Shown piece by piece: positions 1 to 9,982 of a stretch of DNA of 64,000 bases. Each line of letters begins with the position of its first letter. The stretch's first letter is position 1. The DNA comes from Magnetospirillum sp. ME-1 (GTDB taxonomy: Bacteria; Pseudomonadota; Alphaproteobacteria; Rhodospirillales; Magnetospirillaceae). The stretch lies in the NCBI RefSeq assembly GCF_002105535.1, contig NZ_CP015848.1, positions 744,907 to 808,906 on the forward strand, given 5' to 3'. The translations under genes and the position numbers were made by a program. The notes beneath the pieces are model-generated. The model ran no database searches, was not told the origin of the DNA, and worked only from the letters and a program-made list of their open reading frames with translations.

Positions 1-317
1 CCGAAGACGAAGGGATCGCCGCCCTTGAGACGCAACACCTTCTTGCCCGCCCGGGCCAGATCGATCAGCCGTGCGGTGATGTCGGCCTGCCGCGCCGAAG
101 CCTCGCCGCCGCGCTTGCCCATGGACTCGGCCGCCACACCGGCGGGAATGAGCGCCAGAATGCGGGCATCGACCAGGGCGTCGTGGACGACTACGTCGGC
201 GCTGCGCAGCGCATGCAGCGCCAGCAGGGTCAGCAGGCCGGGGTCGCCGGGACCGGCGCCCGCCAGCCAGACGGAACCGGGTTCGAAAACGGGAAGGTCG
301 AAAGGCAGGTCGAGCAT
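1..317 (-). CDS. cobA: Uroporphyrinogen-III C-methyltransferase, N-terminal part (cut by window edge)
   Basis: SAM-dependent methyltransferase making precorrin-2 from uroporphyrinogen III, the entry step to cobalamin and siroheme. Only the first ~105 residues are in the window. They show the glycine-rich SAM-site start VWLAGAGPGDPGLLT (~17-31), then VVHDALVD and the conserved KRGGEA region, ending in RLKGGDPFVFG at the edge. The ATG at 317 was chosen because translation from it gives the normal short lead before the glycine-rich strand; I see no strong ribosome binding site. It follows cobM by 37 bp on the same strand, so a corrin operon is likely. Family assignment is firm. Whether a CysG-like fusion exists beyond the edge cannot be seen. 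Confidence 0.88.
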   Translation of the reverse strand, partial: MLDLPFDLPVFEPGSVWLAGAGPGDPGLLTLLALHALRSADVVVHDALVDARILALIPAGVAAESMGKRGGEASARQADITARLIDLARAGKKVLRLKGGDPFVF

Positions 318-354
318 GGTGGCCCGTACTATAGGACGTTGTTCGGTCCGAGTC

Positions 355-1116
355 TCACCCCTTGGCCGGGCGAAGCACGTGGGTATGGTCCTCGGCGTAA
401 AGGCGCGAATCCGTGAACTCGGCGCCCCCCAGCACCCGGCCCACCAGGATCAGCGCGGTGCGGGTCAGCCCCGCCGCCTTCACCGATTCGCGGATGTCGG
501 ACAGGGTTCCCCGGATGAAGCTCTGGTCCGGCCAGCCCACCCGGAAGGCCACCACCACCGGGCAATCCTCGCCGTAAAGGGGCGACAGCTCCTTGACCAC
601 ATGGGCCAGGTTGCTCACCGAAAGGTGAATGGCCAGCGTCGCGCCGCTTTTGCCCAGCGTCGCCAGGTCCTCGTTGTTGGGCATGGCCGACGAGCGCACC
701 GAGGTGCGGGTCAGGATCACCGTCTGGCTGATGTCGGGCAGGGTCAGCTCGGTGGACAGCGCGGCCGCGGCCGCCGCGAAGGCGGGCACGCCCGGCGTCA
801 CGTCATAGGGAATGCCAAGCTGGTCCAGGCGGCGCATCTGCTCGGCGATGGCGCCGTAGATGGACGGATCGCCCGAATGGACGCGGGCCACGTCGTGTCC
901 CCTGGCGTGGGCAGCCTCCATCTCGGCGATGATCTCGTCCAGATTGAGCGGCGCGGTGTCGACCACCTGGGCCGAGGGCATGGCCTCGGCGACGATCTCG
1001 GGCGGCACCAGCGAGCCGGCGTAGAGCACCACCGGACAGCGGCGGATCAGGTTCAGCCCCCGCACCGTGATCAGGTCGGGAGCACCGGGGCCGGCACCGA
1101 TGAAATGGACGGTCAT
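355..1116 (-). CDS. cobM: Precorrin-4 C11-methyltransferase
   Basis: Methylates C-11 of precorrin-4 in the cobalamin pathway, using SAM in the cytoplasm. The 253-residue protein has the normal family length. It begins with [16 protein letters not shown] (~5-20) and carries [12 protein letters not shown], the [13 protein letters not shown] motif (~97-109) typical of CobM/CbiF, and [13 protein letters not shown]. It lies just upstream of cobA on the minus strand, which supports a corrin biosynthesis operon. The protein ends in LRPAKG with no odd features. Confidence 0.93.
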   Translation of the reverse strand: MTVHFIGAGPGAPDLITVRGLNLIRRCPVVLYAGSLVPPEIVAEAMPSAQVVDTAPLNLDEIIAEMEAAHARGHDVARVHSGDPSIYGAIAEQMRRLDQLGIPYDVTPGVPAFAAAAAALSTELTLPDISQTVILTRTSVRSSAMPNNEDLATLGKSGATLAIHLSVSNLAHVVKELSPLYGEDCPVVVAFRVGWPDQSFIRGTLSDIRESVKAAGLTRTALILVGRVLGGAEFTDSRLYAEDHTHVLRPAKG

Positions 1117-1132
1117 GAATTACCTTCCGAAA

Positions 1133-1196
1133 ATCGTCATGGCCGGGCTTGACCCGGCCATCCATGGACCCCCGGGTCAAGCCCGGGGGTGACGAT
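1133..1196. repeat. Intergenic hairpin repeat, family A copy 1
   Basis: The element begins ATCGTCA and ends with the inverse TGACGAT. In between are two nested palindromes built on CCGGGCTTGACCCGG and CCCGGGTCAAGCCCGGG. It sits between cobM and pgk, which are both on the minus strand. A second, longer and more decayed member lies at 58516-58627. Such extragenic palindromes are common in alphaproteobacterial genomes, and the transcript could fold into a stable hairpin. Confidence 0.8.
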
Positions 1197-1217
1197 GAAG
1201 ATTGGCGGACTTCAATC

Positions 1218-2465
1218 TCAGCCGCAACCGCCGACGCCGCCGGCGCCGCAGCCGCAGCCGGTGCCGCGCACCTGGTCGGGCTGGACGTGCAGCGCCGCCA
1301 CGCCGGGCAGCTCCTTGCCTTCCAGCCATTCCAGGAAGGCGCCGCCGGCAGTCGAGATGTAGGAGAACTTCTCCTCCACCCCCGCCTTGGCCAGGGCCGA
1401 GACGGTGTCGCCGCCGCCGCCCACGGTGAGCAGCTTGCCCTTGGCGGTGAGAGCCGCCGCCGCCTGGGCCACGGCGTTGGTGGCCTTGTCGAAGGGAGCG
1501 ATCTCGAAGGCGCCCAGCGGGCCGTTCCACACCAGGGTCTTGCAGCCTTCCAGCAGCTTGACCACCGCCTGGGCGGAAGCCGGGCCGGCGTCGAGGATCA
1601 TCTTGTCCTCGGGCACGGCATCGACGGAGACCACGGCATTGGCGGCGTTCTCGGCGAACTCGCCGGCCACCACCGCGTCGGTGGGCAGCACGATGCGGCA
1701 CTTGGCCGCCTCGGCCTTCTTGAGGATCTCGCGCGCGGTATCGGCCAGATCCTTCTCGCACAGGGACTTGCCCACCGCCTTGCCTTGGGCGAACAGGAAG
1801 GTGTTGGCCATGCCGCCGCCGATGATCAGGTAGTCCACCTTGGCCACCAGATTGCCCAGCAGGTCCAGCTTGGTGGAGACCTTGGCGCCGCCGACGATGG
1901 CGGCCACCGGCTTTTCCGGGACTTCAAGCGCACGCCCCAGGGCCTCCAACTCGGCCTGCATCAGGCGGCCGGCGGCGGCCGGCAGCAGGTGCGCCAGACC
2001 TTCGGTGGAGGCATGCGCCCGGTGCGCGGTGGAGAAGGCGTCGTTGACATAGGCGTCGCCCAGGGCGGCCAGCGCCTTGGCGAAGGCGGGGTCGTTCTTC
2101 TCTTCCTCGGGATGGAAGCGGACGTTTTCCAGGAGCGCGATGTCGCCGTCCTTCATGGAGGCGATCAGCTTTTCCACCTCCGGCCCGATGCAGTCGTCGG
2201 CCCAGGCCACCTTCTTGCCCACCGCACGCGCCAGCGGCTCGACCAGCAGCTTCTGCGAGTACTTGTCCTCGCGCCCCTTGGGGCGGCCGAAATGGGTGAG
2301 CACGATGACCTTGGCGCCCTTGTCCGCCAGCTGGATCAGCGTGGCGGCCGAGCGGTCGATACGGGTGGTGTCGGTAACCTTGCCGTCCTTGGCCGGGACG
2401 TTGAGGTCGGCGCGCACCAGCACCCGCTTGCCCTGGACGTCCAGCTTGTCGATGGTCCGGAACAT
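1218..2465 (-). CDS. pgk: Phosphoglycerate kinase with an extra Cys/Gly tail
   Basis: Glycolytic/gluconeogenic kinase interconverting 1,3-bisphosphoglycerate + ADP and 3-phosphoglycerate + ATP. The start is [23 protein letters not shown]. It has [10 protein letters not shown] (substrate site), LLENVRF, the hinge region [12 protein letters not shown], and the C-terminal nucleotide loop GGGGDTVSA. The core normally ends near [11 protein letters not shown]; here about 23 further residues follow, ending [15 protein letters not shown] with three cysteines. A GGAG ribosome site precedes the ATG. gap lies immediately upstream on the same strand (71 bp), forming a gap-pgk unit. Confidence 0.96.
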   Translation of the reverse strand: MFRTIDKLDVQGKRVLVRADLNVPAKDGKVTDTTRIDRSAATLIQLADKGAKVIVLTHFGRPKGREDKYSQKLLVEPLARAVGKKVAWADDCIGPEVEKLIASMKDGDIALLENVRFHPEEEKNDPAFAKALAALGDAYVNDAFSTAHRAHASTEGLAHLLPAAAGRLMQAELEALGRALEVPEKPVAAIVGGAKVSTKLDLLGNLVAKVDYLIIGGGMANTFLFAQGKAVGKSLCEKDLADTAREILKKAEAAKCRIVLPTDAVVAGEFAENAANAVVSVDAVPEDKMILDAGPASAQAVVKLLEGCKTLVWNGPLGAFEIAPFDKATNAVAQAAAALTAKGKLLTVGGGGDTVSALAKAGVEEKFSYISTAGGAFLEWLEGKELPGVAALHVQPDQVRGTGCGCGAGGVGGCG

Positions 2466-2536
2466 GGAAGCTCCTTATGTCTGGAAGAAATTCGGGCGGA
2501 AGGGAGACCCTTCCGCCCGGTTCCGTGCGATGCGGC

Positions 2537-3849
<1,313 letters not shown>

Positions 3850-4671
3850 ATGAAGATGCTGTTCGCGCGCCGCCCCATGCTCGCCCTGTCCCTGGCGGCC
3901 GGGCTGGCCGCCAGCCCGGCGTTCGCCGCCGACACCGTTGTCGCCAACGTCAACGGCTCCGACATCAAGATGTCGCAGCTGGCCGAATACGGCCGTCAGA
4001 TGGGCCCCCAGGCCCCCTACGAGGCGGTGCTCGAGGTCGCCATCAACAACCAGCTGGTCTATGAGCTGGCCAAGAAGGAAAAGATGGATTCCGACCCCGA
4101 CGTCAAGGCGGCGCTGAAGCGGGTCGAGACCCAGCTGATGGCCCAGGCCCTGATGCAGAAGAAGGTGCGTGGCGCCGTCACCGACGAGGCCATCAAGGCC
4201 CGCTACGACATGGCCGTGAAGAACTTCCAGCCGCAGGAAGAAGTGCGCGCCCGCCACATCCTGGTGGAAACCGAGGAAGGTGCGCGCTCGATCATCGCCG
4301 ACCTGAGCCGCGGCACGGACTTCGGCGAGCTGGCCAAGAGCCGCTCCTCCGACAAGGGGTCGGGCCAGATGGGCGGCGACCTCGGCTATTTCGTCAAGGA
4401 CGCCATGGTGCCGGAATTCTCCGCCGCCGCCTTCGCCATGCGCCCCGGCGAGGTCTCCAAGACCCCGGTGAAGAGTCAGTTCGGCTATCACGTCATCAAG
4501 GTCGAGGACAAGCGCATGGCCACGATCCCGCCCTTCGACCAGGCCAAGCCCGTGATCGCCCGGCAGATCGCCGAGGACATCCAGGAAAAGATGGTCGTCG
4601 AGCTGCGCGAAAAGGCCAAGATCAAGCGGTTCAAGCCCGATGGCTCGCCGCTGGAAGCGGCCAAGAAGTAA
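3850..4671 (+). CDS. Exported parvulin-type peptidyl-prolyl isomerase
   Basis: Periplasmic foldase of the PrsA/SurA/PpiC group, assisting folding of exported proteins. The 273-residue protein has a signal peptide (residues ~1-26, ending ASPAFAA). A helical chaperone-like segment follows. The parvulin domain (~135-230) contains VRARHILVETEEGA, ELAKSRSSDKGSGQMGGDLGYF and QFGYHVIKVED, which are the classic rotamase signatures. A Lys-rich C-terminus ends AAKK. It is probably monocistronic, since a hairpin terminator follows before argJ. The exact ortholog name is uncertain. Confidence 0.9.
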   Translation: MKMLFARRPMLALSLAAGLAASPAFAADTVVANVNGSDIKMSQLAEYGRQMGPQAPYEAVLEVAINNQLVYELAKKEKMDSDPDVKAALKRVETQLMAQALMQKKVRGAVTDEAIKARYDMAVKNFQPQEEVRARHILVETEEGARSIIADLSRGTDFGELAKSRSSDKGSGQMGGDLGYFVKDAMVPEFSAAAFAMRPGEVSKTPVKSQFGYHVIKVEDKRMATIPPFDQAKPVIARQIAEDIQEKMVVELREKAKIKRFKPDGSPLEAAKK

Positions 4672-4683
4672 AAGCCTCCAACG

Positions 4684-4715
4684 GGCCCGGCCAGTTAAAA
4701 GCGGCCGGGCCTTTT
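4684..4715 (+). terminator. Rho-independent terminator after parvulin gene
   Basis: The stem GGCCCGGCC (4684-4692) pairs with GGCCGGGCC (4703-4711) and is followed by TTTT. It begins 12 bp after the stop codon of the isomerase gene. Confidence 0.8.
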
Positions 4716-4744
4716 ACCTTCGCGAATACGGAAAACGCCCCGCC

Positions 4745-5977
4745 ATGAGCACCGCCATCTCCCCGCTTGCGCCCAAGAGCTTTCCCGACATGCCCGTCAT
4801 CAAAGGCGTCCGGCTGGCCAGCCACGCCTGCGGCGTGCGCTATGCCGGGCGCACCGACCTCCTGATGGTCGAGATGGACAAGGGCACCGCCGCCGCCGGC
4901 GTCTTCACCCGCTCGCTCACCGCCTCGGCCCCGGTGGAATGGTGCCGCGCCGCCGTGGCCAAGGGCTCGGCCCGCGCCCTGGTGGTCAATTCCGGCAACG
5001 CCAACGCCTTCACCGGCTCGGTGGGCGTCGCCTCGGTCAGGCGCACGGTGGACTCCACCGCCGCCCTGGTGGGCTGCAAGGACTCCGAGGTCTACATCGC
5101 GTCCACCGGCACCATCGGCGTGCGCCTGCCCGACGAGAAGATCACCGCGGCGCTGGCCGACGTGCGGGCCAAGCTGCAGCCCGGCAACTGGCTGGAAGCC
5201 GCCCAGGCCATCATGACCACCGACACCTATCCCAAGGGCGCCACCCGCACCGCCATGATCGACGGCACCAAGGTGGTCATCAACGGCATCGCCAAGGGCG
5301 CCGGCATGATCGCCCCCGACATGGCCACCATGCTGTCCTACGTCTTCACCGACGCCAACCTGCCGGCCGAGGTGCTGCAGGACCTGCTCTCCAGGGGCGT
5401 GGACAAGTCGTTCAATGCCATCACGGTGGATTCCGACACCTCGACCAGCGACACCCTGATGCTGTTCGCCACCGGAAAGGCCGGCAACAAGCCGATCAAG
5501 GATTCCAAGGACAAGCGTCTGGCCGATTTCAAGGCCAAGCTGTTCGACCTGCTGCTCGACCTGGCGCTGCAGGTGGTCAAGGACGGCGAGGGCGCCACCA
5601 AGTTCGTCACCATCCACGTGACCGGCGCGGCGGGCAAGCGGGCGGCCAGGACCATCGGCATGGCCATCGCCAATTCCCCCCTGGTCAAGACCGCCATCGC
5701 CGGCGAGGACGCCAATTGGGGCCGGGTGGTGATGGCGGTGGGCAAGTCGGGCGAGAAAGCCAGCCGCGACCGTCTGTCCATCCGCATGGGCGGCGTGGTG
5801 GTGGCCGACAAGGGCGAGATGGCCCACGGCTATGACGAAGCGCCCGTCACTGCCCACTTCAAGGGCCAGGATATCGTCATCGAGGTGGACGTGGGCGTGG
5901 GCAAGGGGAAGGCGACGGTCTATACTTGCGACCTGACCCATGCGTATATCGATATCAACGGGTCCTATCGCACCTGA
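4745..5977 (+). CDS. argJ: Bifunctional glutamate N-acetyltransferase / ornithine acetyltransferase
   Basis: Arginine biosynthesis: transfers acetyl from N-acetylornithine to glutamate, and may also use acetyl-CoA. The 410-residue proenzyme self-cleaves before the Thr in KGAGMIAPDMATMLSYVFTDA (around residue 190), giving alpha and beta chains. Other family motifs are NSGNANAFTG and AGEDANWGRV; it ends YIDINGSYRT. I chose the ATG at 4745 (MSTAISPLAPKSFPDMP), which matches the family N-terminus; the open frame runs further upstream through the terminator. It heads a likely operon with the three genes downstream. Confidence 0.95.
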   Translation: MSTAISPLAPKSFPDMPVIKGVRLASHACGVRYAGRTDLLMVEMDKGTAAAGVFTRSLTASAPVEWCRAAVAKGSARALVVNSGNANAFTGSVGVASVRRTVDSTAALVGCKDSEVYIASTGTIGVRLPDEKITAALADVRAKLQPGNWLEAAQAIMTTDTYPKGATRTAMIDGTKVVINGIAKGAGMIAPDMATMLSYVFTDANLPAEVLQDLLSRGVDKSFNAITVDSDTSTSDTLMLFATGKAGNKPIKDSKDKRLADFKAKLFDLLLDLALQVVKDGEGATKFVTIHVTGAAGKRAARTIGMAIANSPLVKTAIAGEDANWGRVVMAVGKSGEKASRDRLSIRMGGVVVADKGEMAHGYDEAPVTAHFKGQDIVIEVDVGVGKGKATVYTCDLTHAYIDINGSYRT

Positions 5978-5996
5978 GGCAACGAAAGAGGGAGTC

Positions 5997-6980
5997 ATGG
6001 CGGAACGCGGTTGCCGGGAACCCGGCACGGTCTGGGCGGGACACCCGCTGCTCACCGCCCGGCTGCGCATGCGCCCGGTGGCCGACAGGGACCTGGACGC
6101 CCTGGTGGCGCTGCTGGGCGACTGGGACGTGGTGCGGCTGACCGCCGCCATTCCCCATCCCTACGGCCTGGATGACGCCAAGGCCTTCGTCGCCAACCAG
6201 GAAGTCCGCCGCATCGAGGGCAGGGGCGCGGCCCTGGCGCTCGAACGCACCACCGATGGCGTACTGGTCGGCATCATGGGCTTCGGGCTGGAGCGGGACG
6301 GCACGCCCGAACTGGGCTATTGGATCGGCAAGGATTTCTGGGGCCAGGGCTATGCCACCGAGGCCGCCCACCGCCTGATCCGCCACCTGTTCGACACCCT
6401 GGGCTTCGAGCGGGTCTGGGCCCATTTCCATCCCGACAACGCCGCCTCGAAGCGGGTGCTGGAAAAGGTGGGGCTCACCTTCCACCACGTGGACACCTGC
6501 CCCATGCCGGCCCGGGGCGAAAGCGTGGTCGCCCCCGTCTTCCATCTGCGCAAGGCCGAATGGGAAATGGCCCGCAGCTTGCGCCCCACCCTGCTGGTGG
6601 TGGCCGCCGCCCTGGTGGACGGCGACGGCCGCGTGCTGATGGCGTCGCGTCCCGCCGGCAAGGCCATGGCCGGCCTGTGGGAGTTCCCCGGCGGCAAGAT
6701 CCATGAGGGCGAAACCCCGGAAAGCGCCCTGGTGCGCGAGCTGGAGGAGGAACTGGGCATCGACGTACGGGAAAGCTGCCTGGCGCCCGTCGCCTTCGCC
6801 TCCCATGACTACGACACCTTCCACCTGCTGATGCCGCTCTATCTGGTGCGGGTGTGGAAGGGCAATCCCGCCGCCCGCGAGGGACAGGAACTGCGCTGGG
6901 TGCGCGCCGCCCGCTTGGGCGACCTGCCCATGCCGCCCGCCGACATCCCTCTGGTCGCCATCCTGCGGGAGTGGGTATAA
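5997..6980 (+). CDS. Fused GNAT acetyltransferase - Nudix (MutT-like) hydrolase
   Basis: A two-domain protein of 327 residues. The N-terminal GNAT domain (~15-180) has GYWIGKDFWGQGYATEA, the acetyl-CoA pyrophosphate loop, and NAASKRVLEKVGL. The C-terminal Nudix domain (~195-325) has a complete Nudix box, G-x5-E-x7-REL-x-EE-L-GI, in GKIHEGETPESALVRELEEE. That domain resembles MutT 8-oxo-dGTP hydrolases. The ATG at 5997 follows GAGGGA; it starts 19 bp after argJ. The acetyl acceptor is unknown. The GNAT half resembles RimJ/RimL-type enzymes. Confidence 0.9.
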   Translation: MAERGCREPGTVWAGHPLLTARLRMRPVADRDLDALVALLGDWDVVRLTAAIPHPYGLDDAKAFVANQEVRRIEGRGAALALERTTDGVLVGIMGFGLERDGTPELGYWIGKDFWGQGYATEAAHRLIRHLFDTLGFERVWAHFHPDNAASKRVLEKVGLTFHHVDTCPMPARGESVVAPVFHLRKAEWEMARSLRPTLLVVAAALVDGDGRVLMASRPAGKAMAGLWEFPGGKIHEGETPESALVRELEEELGIDVRESCLAPVAFASHDYDTFHLLMPLYLVRVWKGNPAAREGQELRWVRAARLGDLPMPPADIPLVAILREWV

Positions 6981-7008
6981 TACCATTCCCTGATACGGGA
7001 GTGCGGTC

Positions 7009-7743
7009 ATGGCCAATGCGGCGATCCTGGTGATCGGCAACGAGATCCTGTCGGGACGTACCCAGGATTCCAACGTCGCCTTTCTGGGCAAGGAACTGGC
7101 GGAGCGCGGCATCCGGCTTGCCGAAGTGCGCATCGTCAGGGACGACCAGGCGGCCATCGTCGCCGCCCTGGACGCGCTTCGGTCCGCGTACACCTACGTC
7201 TTCACCTCGGGCGGCATCGGCCCCACCCACGACGACATCACCTCGGCTGCGGTGGCCAAGGCCTTTGGCGTGGCCCTGGAGCGCAACCCCGAAGCCGTCC
7301 GCCGCCTGCAAAGCCGCTACGGCGAAGGCGAACTCAACGCCGCCCGCCTGAAGATGGCGGAAATCCCCGAAGGCGCCGCGCTGATCGACAACCCCATCAG
7401 CCAGGCCCCCGGCTTCCGCATGGGCAACGTCTTCGTGATGGCCGGGGTGCCGTCGATCCTGCGGGCCATGTTCGAGGGAATACGCGGCACGCTGGCCGAA
7501 GGGCCGCCCCAGATGTCGCGCTCGATCACCTTGTCCGTGCGGGAAGGCGATCTGGCCGAAGGACTGACCCGCATCCAGGACCGCCATCCCGAGGTGGAGG
7601 TGGGCTCCTATCCCTCCTTCACCGAGGGCCGCTCCCTGGTCACCATCGTGGCGCGCGGCGTCGACGCCCACATGCTGGACAGCGTCATGGTCCAGACCCG
7701 CGCCCTGGCCACCGAACTGGGCGCCGCCATCGCCGAGGGGTGA
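7009..7743 (+). CDS. MoCF/CinA N-domain protein (molybdopterin-binding fold)
   Basis: A 244-residue protein consisting of the MoaB/Mog-like domain found at the N-terminus of CinA. It has AAILVIGNEILSGRTQDSN (~3-21) and FTSGGIGPTHDDITSAAVAKAFG (~65-87), the pterin-phosphate site. There is no C-terminal PncC deamidase domain, so it is shorter than full CinA. The family is often annotated competence/damage-inducible protein A; the substrate is not established. It begins 28 bp after the GNAT-Nudix gene in the same direction. Confidence 0.85.
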   Translation: MANAAILVIGNEILSGRTQDSNVAFLGKELAERGIRLAEVRIVRDDQAAIVAALDALRSAYTYVFTSGGIGPTHDDITSAAVAKAFGVALERNPEAVRRLQSRYGEGELNAARLKMAEIPEGAALIDNPISQAPGFRMGNVFVMAGVPSILRAMFEGIRGTLAEGPPQMSRSITLSVREGDLAEGLTRIQDRHPEVEVGSYPSFTEGRSLVTIVARGVDAHMLDSVMVQTRALATELGAAIAEG

Positions 7744-7747
7744 GGCC

Positions 7748-8008
7748 ATGACGCAGAAGGAACGCGAACCCCTGCAATTCCTGGCCCAGCATCTGTGCTA
7801 CGGCCTCGCCGCCGGGGCGACCTTCGGCGGCCTGGTGCTGGCCACCGATCTCGGCCATATCCGCACCATGGCCATGGAATCCCCCAATCCCGTCCCGGTT
7901 CTTCTCCTGCTGTTCGGCGGGCTGTTCGTCACCTTCGGCTCGGTGGCCATGGGGGTGGGAATCATGAGTCTGGCCAAGGACGATGAACGGGACCGCGACA
8001 TCTACTGA
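7748..8008 (+). CDS. Small membrane protein, unknown function
   Basis: An 86-residue protein with two predicted membrane segments (~16-34 and ~48-70) and a charged C-terminus KDDERDRDIY. It begins 4 bp after the preceding stop, so it is translationally coupled. I do not recognise the family. Its function cannot be read from the sequence. Confidence 0.7.
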   Translation: MTQKEREPLQFLAQHLCYGLAAGATFGGLVLATDLGHIRTMAMESPNPVPVLLLLFGGLFVTFGSVAMGVGIMSLAKDDERDRDIY

Positions 8009-8132
8009 ACCGGCAGGCTTTTCCCCGCACCCGGCAGTTTTTTCCGTCCGGCCCCGCCCTTCTCCTTCCCCGGGGGCTCCCCCGAAAAAATAAATTTCAA
8101 TATTTTCAATGCATTAACCGAGTTGGCACAAC

Positions 8133-8149
8133 TTGGCCCGCCGCTTGCT
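8133..8149 (+). promoter_or_regulatory. Sigma-54 promoter for fliK-flgD-flgE
   Basis: TTGGCCCGCCGCTTGCT matches the consensus TTGGCACG-N4-TTGCW with one substitution and the strict 10-nt spacing between GG and GC. Transcription would start near 8160, about 42 bp before the fliK ATG. The sigma-54 activator FlbD is encoded downstream at 17267. An upstream TTAACC at 8114-8119, with a poor partner TTTT at 8103, may be a weak CtrA half-site. Confidence 0.75.
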
Positions 8150-8201
8150 GAGGAATGGACGCGACAGACCGTTCGCAAGCCCATTTCGCGGGGACAAGAC
8201 C

Positions 8202-9971
8202 ATGACCGTGCAAACCATCGACAAGCGTGCAGTACCCGAAGCCAACATGACTGCGGTCTCCCAGGACAAGCAGCAGGCCGGCATGTCGGCGGAAGACGCC
8301 TTCCTTTCGGTGTTGCAGCAGACCACCCAGCGCTTCGCCGGCGTCAACGGCAAGCTGGGCGGCCTGACTTCGGGCGACAAGGTCCTGTCCGAACACATCA
8401 CCCGCCTGCACATGGAAGTGAAGGTGGACGCCAAGGACGCCCGCCAGGACGCCCAGCCCGACGCCAAGGACGCCCGTCCCGCCGTCAAGGCCGACAAGCC
8501 GTCCCGTGCCACCGGCAACACTGCGGCCAATGCCCGCAAGAGCGACGACGCCCAACCCGCTTCGGCCCCGGCTCCGGTCAAGAATGACGGCGACACCGCC
8601 TCCGTCCAGACCGCCGACACCGACGCCTCCGGCGAGGACGCCTCGGCCCAGGACGACGACACCATCCAGGCTCCCGCCGAGGCCAAGGCCAAGGACGATG
8701 AACAGGTCGTCGTCGCCATCGACGTGACCATCACCGAGACCGTCCAGGTCGTACAGGTGGACACCTCCGACGACGCCCCCACCCTGGACCTCAACGCCCT
8801 GGCCCAGAACGTGAAGGCCCAGTTGGCCGGCACCGAGGACGGCAAGGCCGAGAAAAGCCCCCTGGCCGGTCTGTCCGCCGACGACCGCCAGCGCATCACC
8901 GATCTGCAGAACCGTCTGGTCAACGACGTCGAGGACGGCGACATGGAAGACGCGCTCGACGCCGCCACCGAACTGGTCAACCAGATGATCTCCAAGGTGG
9001 GCCAGCACAAGGCCGCCGCCGAGGCCACCACCACCGGTCAGATGGAGGATCTGGCCGATCAGCAGGCCCGTGATCTGGCCGCCTTGCTGGCCGGCTCCAA
9101 CGTCCACATGGACATCAAGGTTCAGACCAAGACCGCCGATTCCACCCCCGTCACCCAGGCGGCCGCCACGGTGGTCGAGACCTTCTCGCTGCTCGACCTC
9201 GCCGCCCAGACGGCGGGTGCCCAGGGCAACGGCCAGGACCAGCAGACCGGCCAGGGCTTCGCCTCCAACCAGGACGCCGCCGCCGCCGTCGTCCAGGCCG
9301 ATCCCACGCCGACCCAGGACACGGGCGCCGCCACGGCGACCGAGGCCGAGACCCGCCCCTTCGCCGCCATCCTGGCCGCCCAGGTCGAAGCCTCCACCGC
9401 CGAGGATGCCGCCCCCGAACAGCGCACCGTCGCCGGCCTCGCCGGGGTGGGCTCGACCCAGGCCGCCGACAAGGCGTCGGCCGGCCAGGCCGCCCAGTCC
9501 GCGGCGCGGACGCCGCGCACCCAATTGCAGGCCCAGGTGATGGAGCAGGTCTCCGTCCAGATCGACAAGCAGGTCAAGGACGGCGCCGACACCATCAAAA
9601 TCCAGTTGAAGCCCCATGAGCTGGGCAAGATCGAGATCAAGCTGGAGGTCAGCAGCGATGGCCGTGTCTCGGCCACCGTCACCGCCGACAAGCCCGAAAC
9701 CCTCGCCATGCTGCAAAAGGATGCCAAGGGGCTGGAAAAGGCCCTGGAAGACGCCGGGCTCAAGCCCGACAGCACCGCCACCAGCTTCAGCCTGAAGGGC
9801 GGCGAGCAGCAGCAGAACGCCGATCGCGGCAACAACAACACCCGCTCCCGCCGTGGCCGCAACCGCCAGGCCGCCGGCGGCGACGATGCCCAGCTGGCCG
9901 GCGCCGGCGCGGCCCAGGCCGCCCGCGGCCGCACCCTGGGCGGACGCTCCGGCGTCGATATCTCGGTGTAG
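8202..9971 (+). CDS. fliK: Flagellar hook-length control protein FliK
   Basis: Secreted ruler that sets hook length and triggers the export specificity switch through FlhB. The 589-residue product has a long, low-complexity Ala/Asp/Thr-rich N-terminal and middle region. The conserved C-terminal FliK domain (~500-575) shows IQLKPHELGKIEIKLEVSSD and GRVSATVTADKPETLAMLQ. A Gly/Arg/Asn-rich tail follows. The ATG at 8202 is used; an upstream TTG would start inside the sigma-54 promoter. flgD and flgE follow in the usual order. Confidence 0.92.
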   Translation: MTVQTIDKRAVPEANMTAVSQDKQQAGMSAEDAFLSVLQQTTQRFAGVNGKLGGLTSGDKVLSEHITRLHMEVKVDAKDARQDAQPDAKDARPAVKADKPSRATGNTAANARKSDDAQPASAPAPVKNDGDTASVQTADTDASGEDASAQDDDTIQAPAEAKAKDDEQVVVAIDVTITETVQVVQVDTSDDAPTLDLNALAQNVKAQLAGTEDGKAEKSPLAGLSADDRQRITDLQNRLVNDVEDGDMEDALDAATELVNQMISKVGQHKAAAEATTTGQMEDLADQQARDLAALLAGSNVHMDIKVQTKTADSTPVTQAAATVVETFSLLDLAAQTAGAQGNGQDQQTGQGFASNQDAAAAVVQADPTPTQDTGAATATEAETRPFAAILAAQVEASTAEDAAPEQRTVAGLAGVGSTQAADKASAGQAAQSAARTPRTQLQAQVMEQVSVQIDKQVKDGADTIKIQLKPHELGKIEIKLEVSSDGRVSATVTADKPETLAMLQKDAKGLEKALEDAGLKPDSTATSFSLKGGEQQQNADRGNNNTRSRRGRNRQAAGGDDAQLAGAGAAQAARGRTLGGRSGVDISV

Positions 9972-9982
9972 GAGCCAGTCCG

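Noticed and set aside
8121-8137. TTGGCACAACTTGGC as the sigma-54 promoter
   Set aside because: It begins with a perfect TTGGCAC, but the GG-to-GC spacing is 9 rather than the strict 10. The overlapping match at 8133-8149 has correct spacing.
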